From assembly GCF_024582835.1 (NCBI RefSeq), contig NZ_CP102096.1, forward strand, positions 558,001-622,000: 64,000 nt of DNA. Direction: 5' to 3'. This DNA is from Vibrio japonicus. GTDB taxonomy: Bacteria; Pseudomonadota; Gammaproteobacteria; Enterobacterales; Vibrionaceae. The position numbers were made by a program, and so were the translations under genes. Under the pieces are notes generated by a model. That model was not told the DNA's origin and searched no databases. It was given only the letters and a program-made list of their open reading frames with translations. This document shows, one piece after another, positions 39,273-49,482 of this stretch (the stretch's first letter is position 1; each line of letters opens with the position of its first letter).

Positions 39273-40527
39273 GACCGCTGATGACAACATTATTGTTGGT
39301 CTTGATATAGGCACTGCAACCGTATCGGCTCTCGTAGGCGAGGTATTGCCTGATGGTCAAATCAATATTATTGGTGCTGGTAGCAGCCCATCCCGCGGGA
39401 TGGACAAAGGTGGAGTAAACGACCTTGAATCGGTAGTTAAATCGGTTCAAAGAGCGGTAGACCAAGCAGAGTTGATGGCAGAATGCCAGATCAGTAATGT
39501 GTATATTTCCATTTCTGGACGTCACATCGCTAGCAGAATTGAAAAAGGTATGGGCACCATTTCTGACGAAGAAGTTTCTCAGGAAGACATGGATCGAGCC
39601 ATTCATACTGCGAAGTCGATTAAAATTGGTGACGAACAACGCATTTTGCATGTTATTCCGCAAGAATTTACCATTGATTACCAAGAGGGAATCAAAAATC
39701 CACTAGGTTTATCAGGTGTGCGCATGGAAGTTAGCGTGCACTTGATTTCTTGTCATAATGATATGGCAAGAAACATTATTAAAGCGGTTGAGCGTTGTGG
39801 ACTTAAAGTTGAACATCTAGTCTATTCCGGCTTAGCGGCGAGTAATGCAGTTATCACTGAAGATGAACGTGAGCTGGGCGTATGTGTGGTAGATATCGGC
39901 GCTGGTACTATGGATGTATCCATATGGACTGGTGGTGCGCTACGACACACCGAAGTGTTTTCTTACGCAGGTAACGCTGTTACGAGCGATATCGCGTTTG
40001 CATTTGGTACCCCGGTAAGTGACGCGGAAGAGATAAAAGTGAAATATGGCTGCGCACTAAGTGAGTTAGTCAGCAAGGATGACACGGTTAACGTTCCTAG
40101 CGTTGGTGGGCGACCATCACGAAGCTTACAAAGGCAGACCCTATCAGAAGTCATTGAGCCTCGTTATACTGAGCTTATGGGGCTGGTTAACCAAACTATC
40201 GATACTGTTCAAGATAAACTGCGTGTTGAAGGTATTAAGCATCACCTGGCAGCAGGAGTTGTGCTCACCGGAGGCGCTGCTCAAATTGATGGTGTGGTAG
40301 AGTGTGCGGAACGTGTGTTCCGCAACCAAGTTAGAGTCGGCAAACCTTTAGAGGTGAGTGGCTTAACGGATTATGTAAAAGAGCCGTATCATTCTACGGC
40401 AGTTGGTTTACTTCATTACGCAAGAGATAGCCAAATCAACGAAGATACTGAATATAACGAGCCAGCTCGCTCTTCAGTAACCGGATTGTTTGGTCGTTTG
40501 CGTAATTGGATACAAAAAGAATTTTAA
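39265..40527 (+). CDS. ftsA: Cell division protein FtsA
   Basis: Actin-like membrane tether for FtsZ. It shows the nucleotide-binding phosphate loops IIVGLDIGTATVSALVGE and VCVVDIGAGTMDVSIW, the 1C domain between them, and adenosine motif GVVLTGGAAQIDG. The C-terminal amphipathic membrane helix is GLFGRLRNWIQKEF. The length is 420 residues. Confidence 0.97.
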   Translation: MTKTADDNIIVGLDIGTATVSALVGEVLPDGQINIIGAGSSPSRGMDKGGVNDLESVVKSVQRAVDQAELMAECQISNVYISISGRHIASRIEKGMGTISDEEVSQEDMDRAIHTAKSIKIGDEQRILHVIPQEFTIDYQEGIKNPLGLSGVRMEVSVHLISCHNDMARNIIKAVERCGLKVEHLVYSGLAASNAVITEDERELGVCVVDIGAGTMDVSIWTGGALRHTEVFSYAGNAVTSDIAFAFGTPVSDAEEIKVKYGCALSELVSKDDTVNVPSVGGRPSRSLQRQTLSEVIEPRYTELMGLVNQTIDTVQDKLRVEGIKHHLAAGVVLTGGAAQIDGVVECAERVFRNQVRVGKPLEVSGLTDYVKEPYHSTAVGLLHYARDSQINEDTEYNEPARSSVTGLFGRLRNWIQKEF

Positions 40528-40555
40528 CCTGAGCAGCAGGAAACGGAGATAACAC

Positions 40556-41791
40556 ATGTTTGAACCGATGATGGAAATGTCTGACGACGCAGTAATCAAA
40601 GTCGTTGGTGTTGGTGGCGGCGGCGGTAACGCTGTTGAACACATGGTGCGTGAATCCATCGAAGGCGTGGAATTCATCAGCATTAACACGGATGCGCAAG
40701 CGCTTCGTAAAACTAGCGTAAATAGCGTTATTCAGATTGGCGGTGATATCACTAAAGGCCTTGGTGCTGGTGCTAACCCTCAAGTAGGACGTGACGCTGC
40801 TCTCGAAAACCGAGATCAAATTAAAGATGAGCTGACTGGCGCCGATATGGTATTTATCGCAGCTGGTATGGGTGGTGGTACTGGTACTGGTGCGGCTCCT
40901 GTTATTGCAGAAGTTGCAAAAGAGCTTGGCATTTTGACAGTGGCAGTGGTGACTAAGCCATTTAGTTTCGAAGGTAAAAAGCGTTTAGCGTTTGCCGAGC
41001 AAGGAATCGAAGAGCTATCTAAGCACGTTGACTCTTTAATCACGATCCCTAACGAGAAGCTACTTAAAGTACTTGGCCGTGGCATCACTTTACTTGAAGC
41101 TTTTGCAAGCGCGAATGATGTACTTAAGAATGCAGTTCAAGGTATCGCTGAGCTAATTACTCGCCCTGGCATGATCAACGTCGACTTTGCGGATGTAAGA
41201 ACCGTAATGTCAGAAATGGGTCATGCAATGATGGGTAGCGGTGTTGCTAAAGGTGAAGACCGTGCTGAAGAAGCGGCTGAAATGGCAATTTCTAGCCCAC
41301 TTCTGGAAGATATCGATCTTGCTGGCGCGCGTGGTGTACTTGTTAACATCACTGCGGGCTTAGATATGCGTCTAGATGAGTTTGAAACGGTGGGTAACAC
41401 TGTAAAAGCATTTGCATCTGACAATGCAACGGTTGTTATTGGTACGTCTTTAGACCCAGATATGGCTGACGAAATCCGCGTAACTGTTGTTGCAACAGGT
41501 ATCGGAAACGAAAGAAAGCCAGATATTACACTGGTAGCGGGTGGCAAAGCGAAAGTAGCACCTGTTACACAGCCGCAAACTCAACCACAAGTCACGCCAG
41601 CGCCTCAAGCAATGGCAACGAAAGTGGAAGAAAAACCGGCACCAAATTTGCATGAAAAACCACAAGTAACAACACAACAGCCAACGACAACGCCGACAAG
41701 TTCGGGCGCAGGTCAGAGCGTAGCTCCTAAACCTGATAAAGAAAGTGGCTACTTGGATATTCCTGCATTTCTACGTCGTCAGGCTGACTAA
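40556..41791 (+). CDS. ftsZ: Cell division GTPase FtsZ
   Basis: Tubulin homologue forming the Z ring. The GTP signature GGGTGTG follows AAGM, the synergy-loop sequence [11 protein letters not shown] is present, a Gln/Pro/Thr-rich flexible linker runs from about 325 to 390, and the C-terminal peptide [13 protein letters not shown] binds FtsA and ZipA. The length is 411 residues. GGAG lies ten bases before the ATG. Confidence 0.98.
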   Translation: MFEPMMEMSDDAVIKVVGVGGGGGNAVEHMVRESIEGVEFISINTDAQALRKTSVNSVIQIGGDITKGLGAGANPQVGRDAALENRDQIKDELTGADMVFIAAGMGGGTGTGAAPVIAEVAKELGILTVAVVTKPFSFEGKKRLAFAEQGIEELSKHVDSLITIPNEKLLKVLGRGITLLEAFASANDVLKNAVQGIAELITRPGMINVDFADVRTVMSEMGHAMMGSGVAKGEDRAEEAAEMAISSPLLEDIDLAGARGVLVNITAGLDMRLDEFETVGNTVKAFASDNATVVIGTSLDPDMADEIRVTVVATGIGNERKPDITLVAGGKAKVAPVTQPQTQPQVTPAPQAMATKVEEKPAPNLHEKPQVTTQQPTTTPTSSGAGQSVAPKPDKESGYLDIPAFLRRQAD

Positions 41792-41806
41792 GGCAAATAT
41801 CGTAAT

Positions 41807-41862
41807 TTGACACTGTTCAAAATTATGGTAGGATACGCGGTCAGTATAGTATACTGACCGTG
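41807..41862 (+). promoter_or_regulatory. lpxC promoter and start-site palindrome
   Basis: TTGACA (41807-41812), a 16-base spacer and TAGGAT (41829-41834) form a promoter in the ftsZ-lpxC gap. Its start point would fall at the beginning of a perfect inverted repeat, CGGTCAGTATA / TATACTGACCG around one base (41838-41860). There is no T run, so it is not a normal terminator; it may be an operator or a 5'-end hairpin of lpxC mRNA. Confidence 0.5.
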
Positions 41863-41890
41863 ATTTGTAGCATTTTATGAGGCTTAGCAG

Positions 41891-42808
41891 ATGATCAGAC
41901 AACGAACTCTGAAAGAAATAGTGACAACAATCGGTGTGGGTCTCCACTCAGGTCGTAAAGTCACGCTTACTCTTCGCCCAGCTGCTGCAAATACTGGCAT
42001 TGTTTACCGTCGTACCGATGTAAACCCACCAGTAGATTTTCCTGCAGATGCTTCTTCAGTCCGCGATACCATGCTATGTACGGCATTGGTTAATGACGAA
42101 GGTATCAGAATTTCAACAGTTGAGCACCTGAATGCCGCACTTGCTGGCATGGGGATTGACAACATTATTGTTGAAGTTGATGCACCAGAAATCCCTATTA
42201 TGGATGGTAGTGCTAGCCCGTTTGTTTTCCTGCTGCAACAAGCGGGTATTCAAGAGCAAAATGCGTTAAAACGCTTTATTCGCATCAAAAAACCAGTGCG
42301 TTTTGAAGATGGCGATAAGTGGGCAGAGCTGCTCCCGTACAACGGCTTCCGTATGGATTTCGAGATTGAATTTAATCACCCTGCGATTGAGTCTGATGAA
42401 CAGCACTTAGTGTTTGACTTCTCTTCTCAAGGTTTTGTTAAAGAAATCTCACGTGCTCGTACTTTTGGCTTCATGCGTGATATCGAATACTTGCAGTCTC
42501 AAAACCTTGTACTAGGTGGTAGCTTCGATAACGCTATCGTACTAGACGACTACCGTATTCTTAACGAAGAAGGCCTTCGTTTTGACAACGAATTTGTGAC
42601 TCATAAAGTTTTAGACGCTATTGGTGACCTTTACATGTGTGGTCATGCAATTATCGGTGAGTTCCGCGCATTTAAGTCAGGCCATGGTCTAAATAACCAA
42701 CTGCTTCGTGCTGTATTAGCAAATCAAGATGCTTGGGAATGGGTAACATTTGAAGAGGATGTACCATCTCCAGTTGCGTTTGCTGAACCAAACATGGTTA
42801 TCGCGTAA
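41891..42808 (+). CDS. lpxC: UDP-3-O-acyl-GlcNAc deacetylase LpxC
   Basis: Zinc enzyme for the committed step of lipid A synthesis. Zinc ligands are His79 ([10 protein letters not shown]), His238 and Asp242 ([10 protein letters not shown]), at the same numbers as E. coli. The length is 305 residues. The C-terminus ends in small nonpolar residues (PNMVIA), resembling the tail through which FtsH degrades LpxC in E. coli; whether it acts as such here is inference. Confidence 0.97.
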   Translation: MIRQRTLKEIVTTIGVGLHSGRKVTLTLRPAAANTGIVYRRTDVNPPVDFPADASSVRDTMLCTALVNDEGIRISTVEHLNAALAGMGIDNIIVEVDAPEIPIMDGSASPFVFLLQQAGIQEQNALKRFIRIKKPVRFEDGDKWAELLPYNGFRMDFEIEFNHPAIESDEQHLVFDFSSQGFVKEISRARTFGFMRDIEYLQSQNLVLGGSFDNAIVLDDYRILNEEGLRFDNEFVTHKVLDAIGDLYMCGHAIIGEFRAFKSGHGLNNQLLRAVLANQDAWEWVTFEEDVPSPVAFAEPNMVIA

Positions 42809-42823
42809 AGATAGATTATTTAG

Positions 42824-42852
42824 AAAAGCCAGACGAAAGTCTGGCTTTTTTT
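42824..42852. terminator. Bidirectional terminator between lpxC and dciA
   Basis: Stem AAAAGCCAGAC / GTCTGGCTTTT with GAAA loop and T tract; the A tract on the other side allows use by dciA. Confidence 0.92.
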
Positions 42853-42880
42853 ATTTCTGAGATTGGATAACATCAGACGC

Positions 42881-43333
42881 TTATTTTTTGGCTAGTTTTG
42901 CTAAGCTTTCCAACCGTGCTTTCACTTTAGGCGATGCACCACTCGCGATCATATTTAGGTACTGGGCGGCATTTTCAGAAATTGGATCGCGGGGCTTTTG
43001 TTCTGCGGGATCTTTTGCCTGCTTACTTCTGTACAGTTCCGGGTTTATCTGGACATTGATCGCCATTAAACGGGCGAAACCTCTTGCACGAAGTTGGTTC
43101 AGAATCGATAAACGTTCATAATCGATCTTCATTTTGATCCCAGCACTTGCGACTTCAATAACCAACTGTCCATCACGAACATTTGCCACCCGGCAATGAT
43201 CTTCCGTGCCGCGAGGCAATAACGTTTTTAATTCCTTGTTGATCATCATGATCTCTTCAGCATGTTTTTGCAGTTGAGAAAAGCGCGATTCCGCGATGAT
43301 TTCATCCCCAAGGGTTGGACGGTGATCTCTCAT
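42881..43333 (-). CDS. dciA: DUF721 / DciA replicative helicase loader
   Basis: A 150-residue protein of the DUF721 family. The N-terminal KH-like domain spans about residues 10-100 (LQKHAEEIMMINKELKTLLP, DHCRVANVRDGQLVIEVASAGIKMKIDYERLSILNQLRARG), followed by a polar tail. DciA loads the DnaB helicase in most bacteria, including V. cholerae, where phage-derived DnaC is absent; the role here follows from family membership. It is convergent with lpxC and divergent from secA. Confidence 0.88.
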   Translation of the reverse strand: MRDHRPTLGDEIIAESRFSQLQKHAEEIMMINKELKTLLPRGTEDHCRVANVRDGQLVIEVASAGIKMKIDYERLSILNQLRARGFARLMAINVQINPELYRSKQAKDPAEQKPRDPISENAAQYLNMIASGASPKVKARLESLAKLAKK

Positions 43334-43653
43334 AGTGAGTCTCGAATCAGATATATAGCTCTATTCTAGTCAATGGGATCATCGGAAGATAGACCGCATG
43401 GCGAATAAACTTCCAGCATACAGGCGCAAAAAATTAAGAGTGCTTCAAACAAATAGTCATGTTATTGGTCGTTAGTAGTAAAATTTCATAAACTAAGGGC
43501 CATCAAAGTTGATACAAGCCTTGAAATATCTAGTTCTCATCACAATATCTGAGAAAAGTGATTTATCTCAGTATTCTTAGTTCAAAACTGTTAGAGACTG
43601 AAGGCATTTAAAATAGATCGGGCCCGATCTAAGTAAAGAGAGATTCATAGCAA
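43334..43653. other. dciA-secA intergenic region without secM
   Basis: 320 bases with no secM-like gene. On the plus strand it holds a 25-codon reading frame (43398-43475) with a plausible ribosome site, an inverted repeat CTGAGA / TCTCAG around 43551-43571, and an 18-bp perfect palindrome, TAGATCGGGCCCGATCTA (43614-43631), 22 bases before the secA ATG. Confidence 0.7.
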
Positions 43654-46380
43654 ATGATAGCTAAGCTACTGACAAAGGTCATTGGCAGTCGCAATGACAG
43701 AACACTGCGTCGCCTAAGAAAAATTGTAAAAGAGATTAATAACTACGAACCAACGTTTGAAGCTTTTTCTGATGACGAACTGAAAGCAAAAACGGTCGAG
43801 TTCCGTCAACGTCTTGAGAAAGGTGAGGCGCTAGACAGCTTACTTCCTGAAGCATTTGCAACGGTACGCGAAGCCTCTAAACGTGTGTATGGCATGCGCC
43901 ACTTCGACGTTCAGCTTATCGGTGGTATGGTTCTAAATGCTGGTCAAATCGCAGAGATGCGTACTGGTGAAGGTAAAACGCTAACGGCGACGTTACCAGC
44001 GTACTTAAACGCACTACCAGGCAAAGGTGTCCACATCGTTACAGTGAACGACTACCTTGCAAAGCGTGACGCGGAAACCAACCGCCCATTATTTGAGTTT
44101 TTAGGTATGACCGTTGGTGTCAACGTTCCAAACATGCCACCACATGAGAAGAAAGAAGCTTATCAAGCGGATATTCTATACGGTACAAACAACGAGTTTG
44201 GTTTTGACTACCTACGTGACAATATGGCGTTTCGTGCTGAAGACCGAGTCCAGCGCGCGCGTTTCTTTGCTGTAGTGGATGAGGTTGACTCCATTCTTAT
44301 CGATGAAGCACGTACACCGCTTATCATCTCAGGTCCAGCTGAAGATAGCTCTGATCTCTATACTCGCATTAATACTCTGATCCCTCAGCTTAAAAAACAA
44401 GATAAGGAAGATTCAGAAGATTATCGTGGTGATGGTCACTACACCGTTGATGAAAAATCGAAACAAGTTTACATGACCGAGACGGGTCAGGAGTTTGTTG
44501 AAGAATTGATGGTGAAGAATGGCTTGATGGAAGAGGGGGATACTTTGTATTCACCAGCGAATATCAGCCTATTGCACCATGTTAATGCAGCATTGCGTGC
44601 TCATGTTTTATTTGAGAAAAATGTTGATTACATCGTCACTGAAGAAGGTGATGTCGTTATCGTTGACGAACATACTGGCCGTACAATGCCAGGTCGTCGA
44701 TGGTCTGAAGGCTTACACCAAGCTGTAGAAGCGAAAGAAGGTGTGAAGATTCAGAATGAAAACCAGACTCTTGCGTCAATTACCTTCCAGAACTTCTTCC
44801 GTTTGTATGAAAAACTGTCGGGCATGACAGGTACGGCAGACACAGAAGCATTCGAGTTCCAATCGATTTATGGGTTAGAAACTGTTGTTGTTCCTACCAA
44901 CAAACCGATGATTCGTAACGATATGCCAGACGTTGTGTACCGTACTGAAGTTGAGAAATTTAATGCAATCATTGAAGACATCAAAGAGCGCGTAGAGAAT
45001 AAGCAGCCGACCTTAGTGGGTACGGTCTCTATCGAAAAGTCTGAGTTACTGTCTAGTGCGCTTAAACAAGCTAAGATTAAGCACAATGTCCTTAACGCTA
45101 AATTCCATGAAAAAGAAGCAGAGATTGTTGCTGAGGCAGGTAAGCCAGGTGCAGTGACTATTGCGACTAACATGGCGGGTCGTGGTACGGATATCGTGTT
45201 GGGTGGTAGCTGGCAATCGAAGGTCGATGCTTTAAACAACCCGACACAAGAACAAATCGACGCTATCAAAGCCGAGTGGAAAGTCGTTCACGATGCAGTA
45301 CTTGAGGCCGGTGGTCTACATATTATTGGTACAGAGCGTCACGAATCTCGCCGTATCGATAACCAGCTACGTGGTCGTTCAGGTCGTCAAGGCGATGCGG
45401 GTTCTTCTCGTTTCTACTTATCAATGGAAGACTCGTTACTTCGTATATTTACATCTGACCGTATGGCGAGCCTTATTCAAAGTGGTATGGAAGAAGGCGA
45501 AGCAATCGAGTCTAAGATGTTGTCTCGTTCAATCGAAAAAGCTCAGCGTAAAGTAGAAGGTCGAAACTTCGATATTCGTAAGCAGCTTCTTGAATATGAT
45601 GATGTTGCGAACGATCAGCGTAAAGTGGTTTACGAATTGCGTGATGAGCTGATGATTGTAGATGACATCAGTGAAATGATTGAGCAAAACCGAGACGATG
45701 TGCTGAATGCTGTCATTGACGAATATATCCCACCGCAATCTTTGGAAGATATGTGGGATGTTGAAGGCCTAGAGGAGCGTTTAAAGAACGACTTCGACCT
45801 AGATGCGCCAATTAAACAGTGGCTAGAGGAAGATGACAAACTTTACGAAGAAGCGCTTCGTGAAAAAATCGTTGCTACTTCTGTTTCTGTATATAAAGAG
45901 AAAGAAGCAATAGTAGGAGAGCAGGTTCTTCGCAACTTTGAAAAATCTGTTATGTTGCAAACCTTAGATACGCTTTGGAAAGAGCACCTAGCGGCTATGG
46001 ACCACCTTCGCCAAGGTATCCACTTACGTGGTTATGCGCAGAAGAACCCGAAACAAGAGTACAAACGTGAGTCGTTTGAATTGTTTGAAGGGTTACTAGA
46101 ATCACTAAAATCTGACGTGATTACCATTCTTTCTAAAGTTCGTGTTCAGCAACAAGAAGAAGTTGAACGCATGGAAGAGCAGCGTCGAGCTCAAGCTGAA
46201 GAAGCAGCGCGTTTAGCTCAAGCTCAACATGCTTCAGCAGAAAACCCACTATCAGATGGTGAAGAAGAGCAAGGTGCTCATCAGCCATTGGTTCGTGATG
46301 AACGTAAAGTGGGTCGTAATGAGCCGTGTCCATGTGGTAGTGGTAAGAAATATAAGCAGTGCCACGGCAAAATTGCCTGA
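43654..46380 (+). CDS. secA: Preprotein translocase ATPase SecA
   Basis: Motor of Sec-dependent secretion. It has Walker [14 protein letters not shown] near residue 105, [20 protein letters not shown], the second nucleotide domain with RGTDIVLGG and [20 protein letters not shown], the helical scaffold, and a C-terminal zinc motif with Cys pair [13 protein letters not shown] that binds SecB. The length is 908 residues. AGAGAG lies before the ATG. mutT follows after a terminator. Confidence 0.98.
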   Translation: MIAKLLTKVIGSRNDRTLRRLRKIVKEINNYEPTFEAFSDDELKAKTVEFRQRLEKGEALDSLLPEAFATVREASKRVYGMRHFDVQLIGGMVLNAGQIAEMRTGEGKTLTATLPAYLNALPGKGVHIVTVNDYLAKRDAETNRPLFEFLGMTVGVNVPNMPPHEKKEAYQADILYGTNNEFGFDYLRDNMAFRAEDRVQRARFFAVVDEVDSILIDEARTPLIISGPAEDSSDLYTRINTLIPQLKKQDKEDSEDYRGDGHYTVDEKSKQVYMTETGQEFVEELMVKNGLMEEGDTLYSPANISLLHHVNAALRAHVLFEKNVDYIVTEEGDVVIVDEHTGRTMPGRRWSEGLHQAVEAKEGVKIQNENQTLASITFQNFFRLYEKLSGMTGTADTEAFEFQSIYGLETVVVPTNKPMIRNDMPDVVYRTEVEKFNAIIEDIKERVENKQPTLVGTVSIEKSELLSSALKQAKIKHNVLNAKFHEKEAEIVAEAGKPGAVTIATNMAGRGTDIVLGGSWQSKVDALNNPTQEQIDAIKAEWKVVHDAVLEAGGLHIIGTERHESRRIDNQLRGRSGRQGDAGSSRFYLSMEDSLLRIFTSDRMASLIQSGMEEGEAIESKMLSRSIEKAQRKVEGRNFDIRKQLLEYDDVANDQRKVVYELRDELMIVDDISEMIEQNRDDVLNAVIDEYIPPQSLEDMWDVEGLEERLKNDFDLDAPIKQWLEEDDKLYEEALREKIVATSVSVYKEKEAIVGEQVLRNFEKSVMLQTLDTLWKEHLAAMDHLRQGIHLRGYAQKNPKQEYKRESFELFEGLLESLKSDVITILSKVRVQQQEEVERMEEQRRAQAEEAARLAQAQHASAENPLSDGEEEQGAHQPLVRDERKVGRNEPCPCGSGKKYKQCHGKIA

Positions 46381-46493
46381 TGCGTCGGTGTAAAAGCCGA
46401 TAACTGTGTCGGTGGTACTCATTTACTAACGTAAACTCCGTGCCACCTCCTTGTTATCGACTATTACAACTTAGCCTCATATTGTTTAGAGAT

Positions 46494-46522
46494 AAAAGAG
46501 TCGCTTAGGCGGCTCTTTTTTT
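46494..46522 (+). terminator. Terminator between secA and mutT
   Basis: Stem AAAAGAGTCGC / GCGGCTCTTTT (one G-T pair) with TTAG loop and T run. Confidence 0.85.
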
Positions 46523-46548
46523 AAGCCGAGATTGATAAAGGAAGTAAG

Positions 46549-46953
46549 ATGAAACGTATTCATATTGTAGCGGCGATAATCCTTAACCAAGACAAATCAG
46601 AAATTTTCATCACCAAGCGACCTGATGACAAGCATAAAGGGGGATTCTGGGAATTCCCTGGAGGAAAGGTTGAGCAAGATGAAACAGTAGAGCAGGCCAT
46701 GATTCGTGAACTTGAAGAAGAAATAGGGATCACAGCAACGGAGCAAAGTTTGTTCGAGCACCTAGAGTATGACTACCCAGACAAATCACTTAAATTTGAT
46801 TTTATGTGTGTAACGAAGTTTGAAAACGAACCCTATGGCAGAGAAGGGCAGCAAGGTCTATGGGTCAAAATTGAGGATTTATCTGGCTATGAATTTCCAG
46901 AAGCCAATGTGCCTATTCTAGAAAGAGTCGTTAAAGAGTTTTCTAGAGGCTAG
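46549..46953 (+). CDS. mutT: 8-oxo-dGTP diphosphatase MutT
   Basis: Cleanses the nucleotide pool of 8-oxo-dGTP. The Nudix box is complete, running from GGKVEQDETVEQ through AMIRELEEEIGI at about residues 38-60. The end FPEANVPILERV is typical of MutT. The length is 134 residues. It follows secA as in E. coli; GGAAG is the ribosome site. Confidence 0.95.
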   Translation: MKRIHIVAAIILNQDKSEIFITKRPDDKHKGGFWEFPGGKVEQDETVEQAMIRELEEEIGITATEQSLFEHLEYDYPDKSLKFDFMCVTKFENEPYGREGQQGLWVKIEDLSGYEFPEANVPILERVVKEFSRG

Positions 46954-47002
46954 CCACAGCGGTGCTTTGCTGTTAGTTTAAATTAATTGGCATTAGGGCT
47001 GA

Positions 47003-47845
<843 letters not shown>

Positions 47846-47857
47846 ATACATAATTAT

Positions 47858-47882
47858 GCGCTGGGCTTGCCCGGCGCTTTTT
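47858..47882 (+). terminator. Terminator of dapB
   Basis: GC-rich stem GCGCTGGG / CCCGGCGC (one G-T pair) with a CTTG loop and T run. Confidence 0.88.
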
Positions 47883-48192
47883 GTATCTAAGAACTAAACC
47901 TCAGTGAGTAGCACGCTATATGACTTTAAATGGCTACTTTTAAAGTTGTGTTTTTAAGGCATTGGTGTGTATTTTTGTGCTTACCTTGCAAAAGTCGGTG
48001 TTATTTTTGCTTGTGTAACGTTTGCTTTTTTAATGAGTGAAAAAATGTGACTTGGATCTTTATTTTTTGGGTATGTTTCATTTAGTTTGCATTTTGCTTA
48101 TCGTTTGGCCTGAGTAAACTTACTATTTTGGCTGGCTAACCTTGTTTTTGAGCCTAACTGCTTTAAATGATAAATTTATTTTCATCTCTCTG
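47883..48192. other. AT-rich upstream region of carAB
   Basis: About 310 bases without a credible gene, rich in T tracts. In E. coli the matching region binds IHF, PepA and other pyrimidine-response factors; I cannot assign sites here. Confidence 0.5.
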
Positions 48193-48221
48193 TTGACACA
48201 TCTCACACGCCTCTTTAGAAT
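48193..48221 (+). promoter_or_regulatory. Strong upstream carAB promoter (P1-like)
   Basis: TTGACA (48193-48198), a 17-base spacer and TAGAAT (48216-48221). It lies about 100 bases before carA, like the pyrimidine-regulated P1 of E. coli. Confidence 0.75.
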
Positions 48222-48281
48222 ACCGCCAATTTGTCTACAATACCTATTTACGCTTACTTATAGCGCTATGGAAGGCAAATC

Positions 48282-48316
48282 TGCACTTAAATTTATTATA
48301 TTTGCATTTTTATTCT
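48282..48316 (+). promoter_or_regulatory. Tandem ARG boxes (ArgR operator) before carA
   Basis: Against TGAAT-4-ATTCA: box 1 is TGCACTTAAATTTA (48282-48295), box 2 TGCATTTTTATTCT (48303-48316). Their centres are exactly 21 bases apart, the standard ArgR spacing. Box 2 touches the carA ribosome site; TATATT (48297-48302) between them may be the -10 of an arginine-controlled second promoter. Confidence 0.7.
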
Positions 48317-48326
48317 GGAGGTTGTC

Positions 48327-49466
48327 TTGAGTAAATCAGCACTGTTAGTCCTAGAAGATGGGACAGTGTTCCGCGGTGTTTCCATTGGAGCAGATGGCAC
48401 ATCCGTCGGTGAAGTCGTTTTTAATACCTCGATGACGGGGTACCAAGAAATCCTCACTGATCCTTCCTATTCACAACAGATTGTCACACTAACTTATCCT
48501 CACATTGGCAATACCGGAACTAATTCCGAAGATGAAGAATCTTCTTCAATCCATGCACAAGGCCTTGTGATTCGCGATCTTCCTCTTATCGCTTCTAATT
48601 TCCGTAACGAACAATCCCTTTCTGATTACCTAAAGTCGCAAAACATCGTTGGCATCGCTGACATTGATACTCGTAAGCTAACCCGAATCCTTCGTGAAAA
48701 AGGTGCGCAGAACGGCTGTATCGTGGCTGGTGATAACCTAGACGAAGCGCTTGCACTAGCAAAAGCGAAAGAATTCCCTGGCTTGAAAGGTATGGATCTT
48801 GCGAAAGAAGTTACAACAAAAGAAGCGTATCAATGGAAACAAGGTTCGTGGACGCTCGAGGGTGGTCTTCCAGAAGCAAAAGCTGACGGCGAATTACCAT
48901 ACCACGTTGTCGCTTACGACTTCGGTGCAAAACGCAACATCCTACGAATGCTGGTTGATCGCGGCTGCCGCTTAACCGTTGTTCCTGCAGAAACATCAGC
49001 GGAAGAAGTTTTGGCGTTAAACCCAGATGGCGTGTTCCTATCGAACGGCCCTGGTGACCCAGAACCATGTACCTATGCGATTGAAGCAACCAAAGTGTTC
49101 CTAGAGAAAGGCCTACCAATTTTTGGTATCTGTCTAGGTCACCAAATTCTGGCGCTAGCATCTGGTGCGCAAACGGTGAAAATGAAGTTTGGTCACCACG
49201 GTGCAAACCACCCAGTAAAAGATTTAGAGCGTAACGTTGTGATGATCACTTCGCAAAACCACGGCTTTGCGGCAGATGAAAAAACATTACCGGAAAACTT
49301 ACGTGCTACTCACGTATCGCTATTTGATGGCTCTTTGCAAGGTATTCACCGTACAGACAAGCCAGCATTTAGTTTCCAAGGTCACCCAGAAGCGAGCCCA
49401 GGTCCACACGACGCGGCACCGCTATTTGACCACTTTATCGAACTCATCAAAAAACACAGCGCTTAA
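48327..49466 (+). CDS. carA: Carbamoyl-phosphate synthase small subunit CarA
   Basis: Glutaminase subunit supplying ammonia for carbamoyl phosphate, used for arginine and pyrimidines. It has an N-terminal domain ([28 protein letters not shown]) and a class I glutamine amidotransferase domain with the nucleophile Cys in GICLGHQ and GHPEASPG near the end. The start is TTG at 48327, with CTGGAGG upstream; E. coli carA also uses TTG. The length is 379 residues. Confidence 0.97.
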   Translation: MSKSALLVLEDGTVFRGVSIGADGTSVGEVVFNTSMTGYQEILTDPSYSQQIVTLTYPHIGNTGTNSEDEESSSIHAQGLVIRDLPLIASNFRNEQSLSDYLKSQNIVGIADIDTRKLTRILREKGAQNGCIVAGDNLDEALALAKAKEFPGLKGMDLAKEVTTKEAYQWKQGSWTLEGGLPEAKADGELPYHVVAYDFGAKRNILRMLVDRGCRLTVVPAETSAEEVLALNPDGVFLSNGPGDPEPCTYAIEATKVFLEKGLPIFGICLGHQILALASGAQTVKMKFGHHGANHPVKDLERNVVMITSQNHGFAADEKTLPENLRATHVSLFDGSLQGIHRTDKPAFSFQGHPEASPGPHDAAPLFDHFIELIKKHSA

Positions 49467-49482
49467 TTCGGAGTAGTAGATA

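Noticed and set aside
43334..43653. A SecM-like arrest-peptide gene before secA
   Set aside because: No frame of suitable length, signal sequence or arrest motif is present.
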